Below are positions 1 through 11,674 of a stretch of 64,000 nt of DNA, piece after piece (position 1 is the first letter of the stretch; each line of letters opens with the position of its first letter). Both the position numbers and the translations under genes were made by a program. The stretch lies in NCBI GenBank assembly GCA_013397455.1, contig VYZB01000526.1, forward strand, positions 68,442 to 132,441, written 5' to 3'. The notes beneath the pieces were generated by a model. The model saw only the letters and a program-made list of their open reading frames with translations, was not told the origin of the DNA and searched no databases. The DNA comes from Crotophaga sulcirostris (lineage: Eukaryota > Chordata > Aves > Cuculiformes > Crotophagidae).

Positions 1-155
1 CCCAGCGTGGCCTGATGAAATTAATCACTGCTTCGTTAGTACACAGATGCAAAAGTGCCAAGTCAGTTGCTGTACTAGAGGAAAAATCCGAGGAGCTTCC
101 AGCCTGCTGCTCTGTCCCAGAGACACCATCCCCAGGGATGGGAGATAGGGGTGCC

Positions 156-690
156 TAGATACTCCCACCTGGAGTCCTGTGTCCAGTTCTGCAATCTCCA
201 ACATAAGAATGATAAGGAACTGTTGGAATGGGTCCAGAGGAGGCCACGAAGATGATCCAAGGGCTGGAGCACCTCTGCTATGAGGTCAGGTTGAGAGAGT
301 TGGGATTGTTCAGCCTGGAGAAGGGAAGCCTCCAGGGAGACCTTAGAGCAGCTTTCCAGTATTGAAAGGGGCTCCAGGAATCTGGGGAGGGGCTCTTGAT
401 CAGGGAGTAGAGGGATAGGATAAGGGGGAATGGTTTTCAGCTTCAGGAGGGGAAACTGAGATGAGATCTTAGGAAGAAATTCTTTCCTGTGAGGGTGGTG
501 AGACATTGGCACAGGTTGCCCAGGGAAGCTGTGGCTGCCCCATCCCTGGAGGTGTTCAAGGCCAGGTTGGATGGGTCCTTGGTCTAGTGGGAGGTGTCCC
601 TGCCCATAGCAGGAGAGTTGGAACTGGATGGTCTTTCAGTTCCCTTCCAACCCGAACCATTTTATGATTCTGTGTTTCTCTGTGATCTTT
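156..690 (+). mobile_element. CR1 retrotransposon fragment, class A
   Basis: This is the 3' part of a CR1 LINE in sense orientation. It starts in the ORF2 C-terminal region (CCCACCTGGAGTCCTGTGTC), continues through the segment encoding the '[12 protein letters not shown]'-like motif, and ends with degraded ATTCTGTG-type octamers near 670-690. Frameshifts and stop codons break the reading frame, so it cannot be active. The 5' side is truncated, as is usual for incomplete target-primed reverse transcription. Confidence 0.93.
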
Positions 691-1874
691 CCTTGTGTCT
701 GCTGGAAAAGCTCTGGTCCCACTAGAGACCCTTTCATAAATCTGATGGGGAGTTGAAGGGGATTATTATCTCCAGTTGAAGGCCAGGGAGATGATCCAAC
801 AGCAGCAAGGGTGCAGATCCTTTAGGACCTCACCAGAAGCAAACTAAACCTGGGACAAAGTTGGGGTTGCATCCCAGTGGATGACAGGGAGTCTGACCAG
901 CTACTCAGCCTCTGCAAGCACCTTAGTGGCAGGAGGGATGTGTCCACTCGCTCCTCTCCACCTGTCAAAAGCATCATCCCTGGATTATGCTTTGCTATAA
1001 CTGGGAGAGGATAATATTCACCTAATCCAGCGTCTGCCCAAGCCTTGGAGCATCTCAGTGGAAGATGAGCTCCTCTGAAAATCTGTCCTGCTCACCTCTG
1101 CTACCACAGCAGTGCCTTCTGTGACGTGGGCATGTCCAGAGCTGCTTAAGAGCTTATGGAGCCCAGCTGGCTCATTAGAGGCACCTTCCAAAGCTTGAGA
1201 TGGGAAATAGGGATGTTTTAATGGGGGGGGAGGGGGCTGGGACAGAACAAGGTGGAGCTGGAAAAAGGCAAAATTAATTTACCCCACAATCCCACACCAC
1301 ACTGGGATGCTGAAGGCCCAGCTCATGATTGCTGGTAATGAGTCGTTCATGGATTGATTGATTCCATCTGTAACAACCACTGTAAAATATTCTGGGGTGA
1401 ATCCTGACCATATTGACCCTGGCAAACCCAGCCACCAAAGACAGTATTGACAATGATGAGTATTGCTATGGACAGCATCCTGGACTGACTGGGATGACAA
1501 TTGTGGTAGCAGACAGGAAAGAGCAAGCTTTGCTTTTCCTGAAGATGCTCTCGAACTGCCAGAAGTGCAAGAAATAAGCGTGGTTTGGAAATATGATGTC
1601 ATGGAGAGGAAGGAAAGGTGAACTCAGAGAATCCTCCCACAACTTGGGAGGTACTCAGAGACTGGCCAGTCCCAGGAGGGGAAGAGAACAACAATGTTGA
1701 GAAGATTGGCAGGGATCTGGGGAGATTTTGCCTTTCTCTCCAGCCCAGGAGATAGTAGCCCAGCCAAGAACCTCTTGGCTGCCACGAGGACCTCAGTGAC
1801 ATGAGCACATCATGTTGTGACTTCTACCTGTGACAGGCAGTCTCTGAGAGCCACAGTGCTTCAGTTTTGGTTTC
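686..1874. other. Unique intergenic stretch, no gene seen
   Basis: I recognise no repeat family and no exon-like frame. A short G-run lies near 1226-1234. The frames on either strand are short and show no recognisable domain. Confidence 0.5.
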
Positions 1875-2127
1875 ATAGAATAGGATCATAGAATGGTTTG
1901 GGTTGGAAGAGAACTTAAAGACCATCCAGTTCCATTCCCCTGCTATTGGGCAGAGAGACCTCCCACTAGATCAGGGTGCTCAAAGCCTCACCCAATCTGG
2001 GCTTGAACACCTCCAGAGATGGGGCAGCCACGACTTCTCTGGGCAACCTGTTCCAGTGCCTCACCACTCTCACAGTAAAGAACTCCTTCCTAATATCTCA
2101 TCTAAATCTCCCCTCTTTTAGTTTTCC
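1875..2127 (-). mobile_element. CR1 3' end, class A
   Basis: The reverse-complement tail (CATAGAATAGGATCATAGAA, then GGTTTGGGTTGGAAGAGAAC) marks the CR1 3' end at the left boundary. Homology runs through CTTCCTAATATCTCATCTAA and stops after about 250 bp, so only the end of ORF2 and the 3' UTR remain. Confidence 0.93.
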
Positions 2128-2549
2128 ATGAAGCCAGGGGATTTAACGTAGAGTGAAATACACAGGATGCTGCAGATGAAATATATCTTATGGATTTGGC
2201 ATCCAGAAGGAAAACTGAAGCAGTCACTTGAAATACCCAGATTAATGGGGCCACCTAAACCAGCAACTGATAGAGCCCTGCCCATGGTCAGGGCTCTTCC
2301 AAGCGCCTCTTCTCTGTCATCAACCAACACTTGCCTAGAACTTTGTGTTTTACCAAACAGAGAAGGCAACAGTGCTTGAAAATGCCCAGCAAGGAGAAGC
2401 TGCTGTCACAACACCCTCATGTATGAGCTCTGTGTTGCTTCTTCCAGGGAGAGATAAAGCTATGGTGTTGTGCTGATGACTTCAATGCTTGCTACCCCAC
2501 CTTGAGACCAAAGGTGGACCTGACTCCACCAGGCTCTCGGTGACAGAAG

Positions 2550-2651
2550 CAGCTTGGTCTGGTGCGAGGTGTCCCTGCCCATGGTGAGGAGGTTGGAACT
2601 GGATGGGCTTTGAGGTCTCTTCCAACCCAAACCATTCTAGAATTCTATGAC
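2550..2651 (+). mobile_element. CR1 3' terminal stub, class A
   Basis: About 100 bp carry the 3' UTR motifs GGTGTCCCTGCCCATGG and TCTTCCAACCCAAACCATTC, ending in ATTCTATGA. All coding sequence is absent. Confidence 0.9.
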
Positions 2652-2652
2652 A

Positions 2653-3038
2653 GTTAGATCTCGCTCAGTTGCAGACGAAATTATTGCTAACAATGCACAT
2701 GTCCAGCAGAATTAATGGCTCACTAAATGACCCCAGGCTTTCAACATCCCACCTCTGCCAATCACACCAGTGGATATGAATAAAGACTTTCTTATTGGTA
2801 TTTAAAAGGCTTTTAGGAAAAGAAAACAATCCAAGAACCCAGCAAATCCCCCAAACCTTTTAATTGAGTCTGCAAAGTGTTTAAATGCTTGACTGGTCAG
2901 CAATTGCTTAGAAATTACTTCAGGAGCCACAGAGACCTCCTCATGTGGGACCAGTGTCATAGAGCAGTTCTACCTCACGGCACTTCCCATATGTCCAGGC
3001 ATGTGCCTCGTTGTTGGAGGATGCTCCAGTCTTGTTAA
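2653..3038. other. Unique stretch, no gene seen
   Basis: The sequence is AT-leaning and unique-looking, between two CR1 copies. It contains no ORF or repeat that I recognise. Confidence 0.45.
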
Positions 3039-3775
3039 ATCATAGAATTATTGAATGGTTTGGGTTGGAAGGGACATTAAAGATAATCCAGTTCCAACTT
3101 CCTGCCATGGACAGGGACAGCTTCCACTGGATCAGGCTGCTCAAGACCCTATCCCACCTGGCCTTGAACACTTCCAGAGGTGGGGCATCCATAGCTTTGC
3201 GGGGCAGCCACAACTCCTTTGAGCAACCTATTCCAATGCCTCACCACCCTCACAGTCAAAAATTTCTTCCTAATATCTCATTCAGATTTCCCCTCCTTCA
3301 GCTTAAAAACATTCCCCCTCATCCTATCCCTGCATTCCCTGATAAAGAACCCCTCCCCAGCTTTCCTGTAGACCCCTTTAAGTACTGGAAGGGTCCTCCA
3401 AGATCTCCCAGGAGCCTTCTCTTCTCTAGAATGAACAACTCCAACTCTCCCAGCTTGTCCTCATTTGGGGGATGCTCCAGCCCTCAGATCATCCTTGTGG
3501 CCTCCTCTGGACTCACTCCAACAGATCCATGTCCTTCCTTTGATGAGGACTCCAGAACTGAATGGAGGCCTCCAAGTGAGGTCACACAAGAGCAGAGTAG
3601 AGGGGCAGAATCCCCTCCCTCAATCTGCTGGTCACACAGCCCAGGATACAGTTGGCTTTTCGGGGTGCAAGTGCACGTTGCCGGCTCGTGTTGAGCTTCT
3701 CATCCACCAGAACAAGTCCTTCTCTTCAAGGCTGCTCTCAATCCATTCTCCACCCAGCCTGTAACTGTGCTGTTG
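3039..3775 (-). mobile_element. CR1 fragment with ORF2 C-terminus, class A
   Basis: This is a long class A copy of about 735 bp. The tail is at the left (CATAGAATTATTGAATGG). It extends back through the ORF2 C-terminal coding segment to CTCATCCACCAGAACAAGTC, which corresponds to the 'VDEKLN' motif region. The coding strand is interrupted. The 227-codon open frame on the opposite strand at 3011-3694 is an antisense shadow. Confidence 0.95.
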
Positions 3776-4004
3776 AGGGTGATTTGAGACCAAGATTCAG
3801 CCCAAAAGACAAAGCCAAGGTGAAAGGCCATGAGCTAAGCATGCAGTATCCCTTATAATGTGCGCACAGTTTGTGCCTCAGTTTCCCTGACACTGAAGTG
3901 GATAAAATGAATAAAGATGTGGACAGTAGAGGTGGATCAGGTTAAATATTAATACCTGAAAAAAAACCCGCTCTCTTAAGTATCTCTTGCTCACACACAT
4001 GCAC

Positions 4005-4026
4005 ATATATATATGTATATATATTT
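4005..4026. repeat. AT-rich microsatellite
   Basis: Alternating A and T with one G interruption makes a short simple repeat. Confidence 0.8.
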
Positions 4027-4161
4027 CCTTCTCATATTTGAGCACAGCGTGAAAGCAGCCAAGGAGGAGATCAGTTTGTGCTAAAGGACTTTGTTCACGG
4101 CTACACTTAGTGAGAACATCAAGATGTATTAAAATCTAAAGGGGGAAATCATCTTCAAGGG

Positions 4162-4176
4162 AAAAAAAAAAAAAAA
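4162..4176. repeat. Poly-A run
   Basis: Fifteen consecutive A bases are followed by AG-rich sequence. Confidence 0.8.
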
Positions 4177-4699
4177 GAAAGAAAAAGACCCAACTCAATT
4201 TGACTTTCATGAGACACCAGTTACATTTTTTTTTAAGCTTCCACACAAAATGGCAAATCGTCTAAAATTAGATCTAGGGAATTATTTTATCTGCATGGGG
4301 AAAAAAGTTGTTTGATAGTGCAACTGTGTAATAGGGGACTTCTCGGCTTCCCAAACACTTTAAGGATGGTGCTTTTGATTTTTTTCTCTTTTCTCCTCCT
4401 CTTATCTTGGCAAGCGCGCAACTTGTTATTTAAAGAAAAATTAAGAGGTACTTTCAGATCTGGCTAAGCCCAACGTATAGATTTTGTTTTAAAATAAAAG
4501 GTTGGACGGAGGGTTTTTTTGTTATGTACTTTAACACAGCAGAAGAGCACTATGAAAGCAATCCCATCACTGATGCTGTTCCCAGTGCTGATGCTCCCTG
4601 TCCATCTCCCCCAGCAGCGTTTCTACGTTGCACAGTGCAGCCAAGGGCAAGATGCCAGGCTCAGCCAAGAAAATATCGTGATCAGTGAACCCTGGGGTT

Positions 4700-5402
4700 C
4701 ACAAAGACCAGGACAGAGGATGGACCTGCAGAAAAGGACCTGGGGGTGCTGGTTTACAGCCAGTTGAACATGAGCCACCAGTGTGCTCAGGTGGCCAAGA
4801 AGGCCAACAGCATCCTGGTTGGGATCAGAAATGGTGTGGGCCAGCAGGAGCAGAGAAGTGATTGTATCCCTGTACTCAGCGCTGTTGAGGCTGCGCCTCA
4901 AATCCTGTGTTCAGTCTGGGCTTCCTCAGTGCAAGAATGACCTTGAGGTGCTGGAGCATGTCCAGAGGAGGGCAACAAAGTCAGTGAAGAGTCTGGAGCA
5001 CAAGTCTTATGACAGCAGCTGAGGGAACCGGGATTGCTTAGCCTGGAGAAGAGGAGGCTGAGGGGATTCCTCATCACTGCCTACAGCTCCCTGAAAGGAG
5101 GTTGCAGCGAGGTGGATGTTGGTCTCTTCTCCCAAGTAACAAGTGATTGGATGAGAGGAAATGGCCTCAAGTTGTGCCAGGGGAAGTTTAGATAAGTATC
5201 AGGAAAAAATTTCATTACTGAAGGAGTGGTGAAGCAGTGGAAGAGGCTGCCCAGGGAAGTGATTGAGTCACCATCCCTGAAGGGGTTCAAAAAGTGTGTG
5301 GATGTGGCACTTTGTGTCTTGGTGTAGTCAGCATGGTGGTGTTGGACTGGATGATCTTAGAGGTCTTTTCCAACCTCAGTGATTCTACAATTCTATGATT
5401 TT
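4700..5402 (+). mobile_element. CR1 fragment, class B
   Basis: A sense copy of about 700 bp begins in late ORF2 (GAAAAGGACCTGGGGGTGCT, then GTGGCCAAGAAGGCCAACAG) and ends GATTCTACAATTCTATGATT. The encoded remnant resembles the '[14 protein letters not shown]' stretch that precedes the '[16 protein letters not shown]' motif of CR1 ORF2. Frameshifts, for example near 5020, disable it. Confidence 0.94.
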
Positions 5403-7074
5403 ATAAACTGAAGAGGATCCTACACCTATTTGAGCTGCAAAACCCTGGGGAAGAGGAGGGAAAGACCTGCCTTGCAGACTTTGAAGCCTGCGATGTTTCT
5501 AATCGTGTGAGCAGTGGGGCTGTGTGACAAGTCTGGGCTTGGGCTGCAACACCTGCATCCCTCCTCCGTGATGTCCCCAAGCTTGACAAAGTGCCAGAGT
5601 CAGGTGGATGGTGTAATGGGAATACGTCTGTATCCATGGGTCACATCACAGTGCGGAAACTTGTCGTCAGGTCCCTACTGGGACTTTGCATGGTTGTACA
5701 AATCCTTGTGAGCGGCTTACATGCACATGGGGTTGTGGAAGACAAGAGAAGCCACCACATGGGGCTGCAAACGTGGGGCAGCTCCTGTCAGCTGGGGAAC
5801 AAAGCGTCGCTGCGGATCTGATGTAGGTAGCCCCACTTCACTGCAGTTCCACTGCACGTAGCCCTGCAGCTGACAAATCCCCCACCAGCCCCACCAGGTC
5901 TCTGTGACCATGCACAGGACAGATTGTGAGCCTGGGACCTGGGTTTTGCACAACACCAGGCACAGCTGGGGTCTGATTTTGGCAGAGTACTTGCATGAGA
6001 CAAGAAATAATGCTGACAGGGTAATGGAATTTGAGGCCAGAAGGATACACTGAAGCCTCAGCTGACCTTCTGCACAGCACCAGCTGGATGAGGATGGCAT
6101 GTAGTAACCAGAAATACTCATCTACTCAGCTCCCTCATGCTTCTAGAGGGTTTCTTACATGACAAGACTGAATGTTTCTTTTTTTCTTTCTTTTTTTTTT
6201 TCTTTCTTTATGTTTTGTTTTGGATTCAAAACTGCCAGAGGAATTAAGATCCATGAGATATACTCGCTCATGATGCTGGATCTAAGCTCCTTACCTGTCA
6301 GCATTTCTAAATTAAAGCCTGATCCGCATCCGCTTGTGGCCCACGGAACTGCCCTGCAGGTGGCCACAGTCATGTTCCACCTGACGGGCCCAAGTATGAG
6401 GACCTGGCAAAGTCCCAGCAGGGTGGGAGGAGAGACCATCGCACCTTTGCCTTGGATGAAGGTCAGACATTTAGGCTGCAGCTGCGACCATCTGGTTGTA
6501 TCATTGTCATCTCCTGGAAAAGTTCACCTCTGTGTTCAACTTGCCAGTCTCCACCACTACCTTCCCATAACACAAGCAAGAGCAAACTGGTTGCATGGTT
6601 GGCCCATCTCTTTGGAGGTGATTCCTACTCACTGGCAGGGAGACACAGGGAACAGATAGAAACACCTCGTGCAAGTCCCAGGGGTGGTGTCCCCACCTCA
6701 AACACTGCTTTGCAACCTTCAGCTGGGCTTAAAGGTTGAGATCAAACAGGGCAGGGATTGTATCACAGGTTCAGCATTTCACCTGGCAGCTAATGCTGTT
6801 TTACTGGGTTGGTGCCACCAATGAGTGTCTACCGGTGTCCAGGAATTGCCACCAGCAATGCATGGCCCTTGGACCAAGAGCATGCTGACAATGTGGCTTT
6901 TTTTTTCAGTGCCTTGGCAGGACAGCTGCAGTCTGGACTTGAAACAAAAGCTGTTTTGTTTGGTCTCCACCTTCCTGACCTAAGACTAAACTTCAGATCT
7001 GTTGGATGGATGAGCCGCGCACAGCCTCGAAGTAATTTTTTTTCTCTTGAGGGAGCTGGAGAGTGCATTTGCTT
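5403..7074. other. Unique stretch, no gene seen
   Basis: About 1.7 kb has no recognised repeat except a T/C-rich tract at 6176-6215. Frames of 70-170 codons occur on both strands, but they overlap each other, lack domains and include low-complexity sequence. I treat them as chance. Confidence 0.45.
6176..6215. repeat. T-rich (CTTT) low-complexity tract
   Basis: Long T runs are broken by single C bases. On the complement this reads as an A-rich AAAG tract. Confidence 0.8.
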
Positions 7075-7495
7075 TGGCTACAGTGACCATGAAATGGTGA
7101 AGTTTGAGATCTTACAGGAAGTGAACAAGAGAAAAAAGCAGGATCACAGCCCTGGACATCATGGTCTTCAACTTCCATAGAAGGGGAGAAGGAAGAGCAG
7201 GGTCTGATCTCTTCTCTCTGGTGACCAATTATAGGACACAAGGGAATGGTGGGAAAATGTGCCAGGGGAGGTTAAGTTGGATATTAGGAAAAGGATCTTC
7301 ACCCAAAGGGTGGTGGAGCACTGGAACAGCTCCCCAGGGAAGCAGTCATAGCCAAGCCTGACAATATTCAAGAAGCATTTGGGCATCACCCTCAGGCACA
7401 TGGTGTGAATGTTGGCGTTTTATGCAGGGACAGGAGTTGGAGTCAATGATCCTTATGGGTCCCCTCCAAATCAGGACATTCTATGATCCTACGAA
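7075..7495 (+). mobile_element. Internally deleted CR1, class E
   Basis: Two separate parts of CR1 are joined. Bases about 7080-7150 encode 'YSDHEMVKFEILQEVNKRKK', matching the 'SDHEMVEFKILR' segment at the end of the CR1 ORF2 endonuclease domain. From about 7185 the sequence jumps to the ORF2 C-terminus and 3' UTR (GGTGGTGGAGCACTGGAACA), ending ATTCTATGATCCTACGA. The whole reverse transcriptase region, roughly 2 kb in a full-length element, is missing. Either a later deletion or a template jump could explain this. Confidence 0.8.
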
Positions 7496-7496
7496 G

Positions 7497-7854
7497 ACTT
7501 AGGGCTGTTTGGAAGAGTACCATGGGATACAGCCTTGGAAAGAAGAGGGGTCCAGGAGAGCTAGTTGCTTTACAAGGACCATCTCCAATCTCAAGAGCAG
7601 TCCACCCCAAGCTGAAGGCAGTCAAATGACAATCAAGCTGGAAGTGTGGCACAGACACAGTCAATCTGGAGTCAACCTGCTTACTCAGAAGCATCTCCAG
7701 CAAAATCCATTCCTGACTCATCTCCCAGGGGTGGAAAGCTCTGCTCAGGAAGTGCTTTCTCCACATCTTCTAGTTCTCCACTCTTCATCCTCCCCTCATG
7801 CTCTGAGCCCCATCCTATAAGTCAACACAACACAAACAGCACAGATGCAGAATG
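7497..7854. other. Unique spacer between CR1 copies
   Basis: This stretch holds no recognised repeat or exon-like frame. Confidence 0.45.
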
Positions 7855-8342
7855 ATAGAATCATAGAGTGGGTTGGGTTGGAAGGGACCCTAGAGATCAT
7901 CCAGTTCCAACCCCCTGCCATGAGCAGGGACACCCTCCACTGGATCAGGTTGTTCAAAGACTCATCCAACCTGACCTTGAACACTTCCAGAGAGGAGGCA
8001 TTCACAACTTCCCTGGGCAACATGTGCCAGTGTCTCACCACCCTCATCATGAATAGTTTCTTCTTAATATCTATTCTAAATCTTCCCCCTTCCAGTTTAA
8101 AGCCATTTTCCCTTATCCTGCCACTACTTGCCCTTGTAAAAAGTCCCTCCCCAGCTTTTCCATAGCCCCCTTCAGGTACTGGAAGGCTGCTATGAGATCT
8201 CCTAGGAGCCTTCTCTTCTCCAGGCTGAACAACCCTAGCTCTCTCAGCCTGTCTTCACAGTAGAGGTGCTCCAGTCCTCCAATCATCTTCGTAGCCTCCT
8301 TTAGACCCGTTCTAACGGTTCGATATCTCTCTTATGTTGTGG
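7855..8342 (-). mobile_element. CR1 fragment, class A
   Basis: The reverse tail ATAGAATCATAGAGTGGGTT lies at the left. Homology runs through CTTCTCTTCTCCAGGCTGAA to the degraded motif TATCTCTCTTATGTTGTGG at the right. The remaining coding part is the last third of the ORF2 C-terminal extension and is frameshifted. Confidence 0.94.
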
Positions 8343-9017
8343 AGCATTGGGCAGCAAATATCTGTCAACAAAATCCTCTCAAAAATTTCCTTGAGAGTGG
8401 GGCTGGAATTGGGGAAACCCCACACAGTAATACATGGCAGCAAAGGTGACCACTTAATAGAGTCGCTCTTCTGGAGACCTCTTAGATATCAGTGAAGCCA
8501 TTCACCAGCCAAGCCAGGGAAGCGTGCTCTGCAGCCTGTCGTGTCATATTAATGGGTAGGATCATTTAAGCTTGGATAAAACGCACAACTTAATTTTTTT
8601 CTTTCTGTTTTGGTGGCGGTGCTTGTCGCAGCTGCCTGTTCCAGATGATGAATGGTTCTGTTTCAGGCTGATCCGCTTGTTTGAGCACTATGGTTGTTTC
8701 AAGACTTCATGCAAAAGAGGAGCCCTGGCCATTTTTCACTCAGAGAGATGAGCGACACAGGAATAAATTTTCCTGCTTAAAATTTGCTGGGCCCAGGATT
8801 TCTTGGCGAGGCAGCTTTGACAGCCTGTCACTTTGCTAGATGTTTGGTACTTCGAGTATTCTGGGTCCTTTTATTGCTTTTTAAAAGATTTAAAGGAAAC
8901 AAAACCGTAGTACATTATGACATTTAGCAGGGTTGATAGGTGTATCTGACTCTATCCAGGCATCACACCAAAACACACCGGGTGATGACCCCACCCTGGC
9001 TCAGCCCAGCATAAATG
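8343..9017. other. Unique sequence; possible conserved non-coding element (8535-8890)
   Basis: The stretch at 8535-8890 is CR1-free and contains ATTAATGGGT and TTTAAGCTTGGAT. It has the look of constrained regulatory DNA rather than decayed repeat. That is an impression from composition only, because no alignment could be run. Confidence 0.3.
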
Positions 9018-9357
9018 AGACCTTATCACTTTGGAGACCTTACCAGTGTTTACAGCTACCTGAAAGGAGGTTGTAGCAAGGTAGGTGTTGGTCTCTTCTC
9101 CCAAGTAACAAGTGATAGGATAGGAGGAAATGATCTCAAGTTGCACTGAGGGAGGTTTAGATTGGATAAGAGGAAAAGTGTATTCACTGAAAGGGTTCTC
9201 AGGCACCAGAATGAGCTGCCCAGGGAGGCAGTTGAGTCACCATCCCTGGAGGTGTTTAAAAGACAGGTAGATGAGGTGCTCAGGGATATGGTTTACTAGT
9301 GGACACGTACGGTTGGACTCAAAGGTCTTTTCCAACCAAATTATCCTATGATTCTAG
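9018..9357 (+). mobile_element. CR1 fragment, class D
   Basis: A sense copy starts at GAGACCTTATCACTTTGGAG and passes GGTCTCTTCTCCCAAGTAAC. It ends with the class D tail (TACTAGTGGACACGTACGG, then TCCTATGATTCTAGA). It covers the ORF2 end and 3' UTR only. Confidence 0.93.
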
Positions 9358-9861
9358 AAATCAAGAGTGGATCAATGTCAGGTGCAGGAATCACAGGGCT
9401 GTAAAGCAAAGGGAGGTGAGATCGGAGTAGCACCAAATGCACAACTCACCTCTGACTTGTACAGAAGCCAAGCTTCAATGTTCTGCGCTTTCCCACACTA
9501 GCGAGAGGGAGAGATTTTCCAGGTCTGATAAAGAACAGCACATCCAAGGCACAGAGCTGTGTTCTGATACATCAGCATCCAACTAAACATGGGTACATTT
9601 GACCCAGTGACCTCTGAGGATCCTCATAACAGGAGAGAAAGGTCAATACTCAGCCAAGACTCCCCTCAGAATTAACATCTTCATCTTGAGGCTGTAAATT
9701 CAGAGTCCCTCTTGTCAGTCTTTGCATTGCCTAGCACTTGCACCCTTGGCTGCACTGTGGTTCAGTTTCGATAGGAAAAGCAGAATTCCTACCCTATTGC
9801 AGCCTGTGGAAAGGACATGCTGGGCAGTTTGAGTGGCTTATCCAACCCTCCTCAGGCTGAG
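9358..9861. other. Unique stretch, no gene seen
   Basis: The sequence is unique-looking with no repeat or long frame recognised. Confidence 0.45.
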
Positions 9862-10040
9862 CAATGGTCAAGCATTGGAAGAGGCTGCCCAGGGAAGTGG
9901 TGGAGTCACCATCACTGGAGGGGTTCAAAAAACATGTAGACGTGGTACTTTGGGACATGGTTTAGTAGGCACAGTGATGTTGGTCTGAAGGTTGGACTCG
10001 ATGATCTTTTCCAACCTTCTTTGATTCTGTGATTCTACAA
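9862..10040 (+). mobile_element. CR1 3' end, class B
   Basis: About 180 bp run from GGAAGAGGCTGCCCAGGGAA to TTTGATTCTGTGATTCTACA. The class B signature TTAGTAGGCACAGTGATG is present. It covers the last codons of ORF2 and the 3' UTR. Confidence 0.93.
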
Positions 10041-10824
10041 TGAGTTTCTTAGACAAGTTGTCTACTTCGTAGATTAGGCTCTCTGCAGAAGGAAGGTACC
10101 TCCTCTTTCATATCTGATACTATTTCAGCATCCTGAAGCTACCATGACACACCACAGTGCCATGCATTTCCCATGGCCTGGCCCTCTGCAGGGCCCTCTG
10201 GAGCATGTAGAAAACTGAACCACTGCATGGAGATTTCCTAATAGAAGAGGAATTGTAGGAATCATTCCTTCAAGGTAGGTACTACTCTCTGTTAAGGTCT
10301 CTTAGACATGTAACTTCACCACTGCCAGGGGAGCTTATGTTAGAGAGGTTGTAATATCATCCAGACATCTGTATTTCCTAGTTTGATAGTGGCCCTGATT
10401 TGTTGTGCTTTCCAGCTCTGCTGAATTTTCCTCTAGACAGTGAATGATAACAGGTGGGCAGATGCAAAGAGGGCCACCAAAAGCTACTTGAGATCCACCT
10501 GCTGGTGTGTTCTGGGCTGCCCACTCATCAGGTTTTAGGTAGCCAGGCTCACCAGACCCATGGGGACTGAGAAAATTGGGGTAGATAGAGGTCTGAAGTG
10601 TGGGGCAGAGCAGGGCAAAGAGAACAAAACAGCCTCCACATGCTGAAGCAAGAGCAGAAGGGGCAGAGGATCCTCTCCATGAGATGCTCAACAGATGTCA
10701 AGTTTCCCATCTAGCTGAGAAGCTCAAAGAAAATTTCTCAGAGAGGTGAGAGATGGGGGAACACCAACAACAGTTCACAAACAGGAGATAACTGCACCTC
10801 TCCAGAGCCACCACCACTAGCCAT
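10041..10824. other. Unique stretch, no gene seen
   Basis: A 118-codon minus-strand frame lies at 10335-10691. It has no recognised domain, an unremarkable composition and no supporting splice context, so I do not call a gene. Confidence 0.45.
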
Positions 10825-11091
10825 GACCAGAGGACATGGACTCAAGTTTCATCAGGGCAAGTTTAGGCTTGATATTAGGAAAAAGTTCTTCACTGAAAGG
10901 ATGATTGGCCATTGGAATGCGCTGCCCAGGGAGGTGGTGGAGTCACCGACCCTGGAGGTGTTTAAGAGGAGATTGGATGAGGCACTCAGTGCCATGGTTT
11001 AGATGATGAGTTAGGGTTAGTGTTGGGTTATAGGTTGGACTTGATGATCTCAGAGGTCCTTTCCAACCTTGTAATACTATGATACTGTGAT
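10825..11091 (+). mobile_element. CR1 3' end, class C
   Basis: A sense copy begins near GAGGACATGGACTCAAGTTT and includes GCCATGGTTTAGATGATGAG and the repeated GTTAGGGTT-like segment. It ends TAATACTATGATACTGTGAT, the class C tail, which distinguishes it from the ATTCTATG-tailed copies. Confidence 0.92.
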
Positions 11092-11532
11092 AACGTTGGG
11101 TTGGGGTTGGGAGCAGAGCCAGTCCCCAGGATGAGCAGTACAGCTGCTGCAGGCTGGGCTGTAAGGAGAGATTAAGTCAAGCACTAAGCTATGACCTGGA
11201 AAGGGGAGAGGAGGCACACTCAACTGCAGTTTGGACCTCAGGAGACCTCATTGGGGTGAAAGTGTTTGGGGGAAAATAGCAATCATCAGCTCCAGGAATG
11301 TAGTCAGCCCAGCTCTGCTTTGACAGGGAGGGGTAAAAGAGAAGGGAGGATCAATTCCTCCAGCACGGAGGCCAGACTGGCCCCAGAGATGGGCAGTGGG
11401 GGAAATGTGCCTTATAAATGCTGCATGGAGTCCTGCAGGGACAGAGATTGGTGTCACTTTAAAAAGTAAACATAGGCAGCCTAATGAATGAGTTATATCC
11501 CCGACGCTCCGTTCCAGGAGAGGTATTTAACA

Positions 11533-11674
11533 GGCACTATTGGATTCTGCGGTATCTCTCTATCTGTAACCAGTGCATTATGACCATTAATGGATTTTTG
11601 AGGCCGGATTGATTTTTCATTAATTTGGTAAAAATCTTTTCCCTCTCCCATATAATTCTGTCTTAAAACGCTCC
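11533..11674. promoter_or_regulatory. Paired homeodomain-site element, copy 1
   Basis: About 142 bp resemble a second copy at 12986-13151. The core at 11566-11628 matches 13025-13087 at 61 of 63 positions by eye. The flanks are more divergent and carry length changes. The core contains the palindrome CCATTAATGG (11584-11593) and TTCATTAATTTGG, both typical homeodomain-binding cores. A conserved centre with drifting edges is what a regulatory element under constraint would show. An ancient repeat family or a recent partial conversion is an alternative. Confidence 0.5.

Larger units (their letters stand above)
3776..4699. other. Unique AT-rich stretch with simple repeats
   Basis: This interval holds an AT dinucleotide run (4005-4026), a poly-A run (4162-4176) and an AT-rich island around 4200-4500 of unique sequence. 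No exon or mobile element is recognisable. The island could be non-coding regulatory DNA, but nothing decisive supports this. Confidence 0.4.

Noticed and set aside
3011..3694. 227-codon plus-strand open frame
   Set aside because: It lies almost wholly on the antisense strand of a CR1 (3039-3775). The same Pro/Ser-rich antisense protein pattern recurs in every minus-strand CR1 here.
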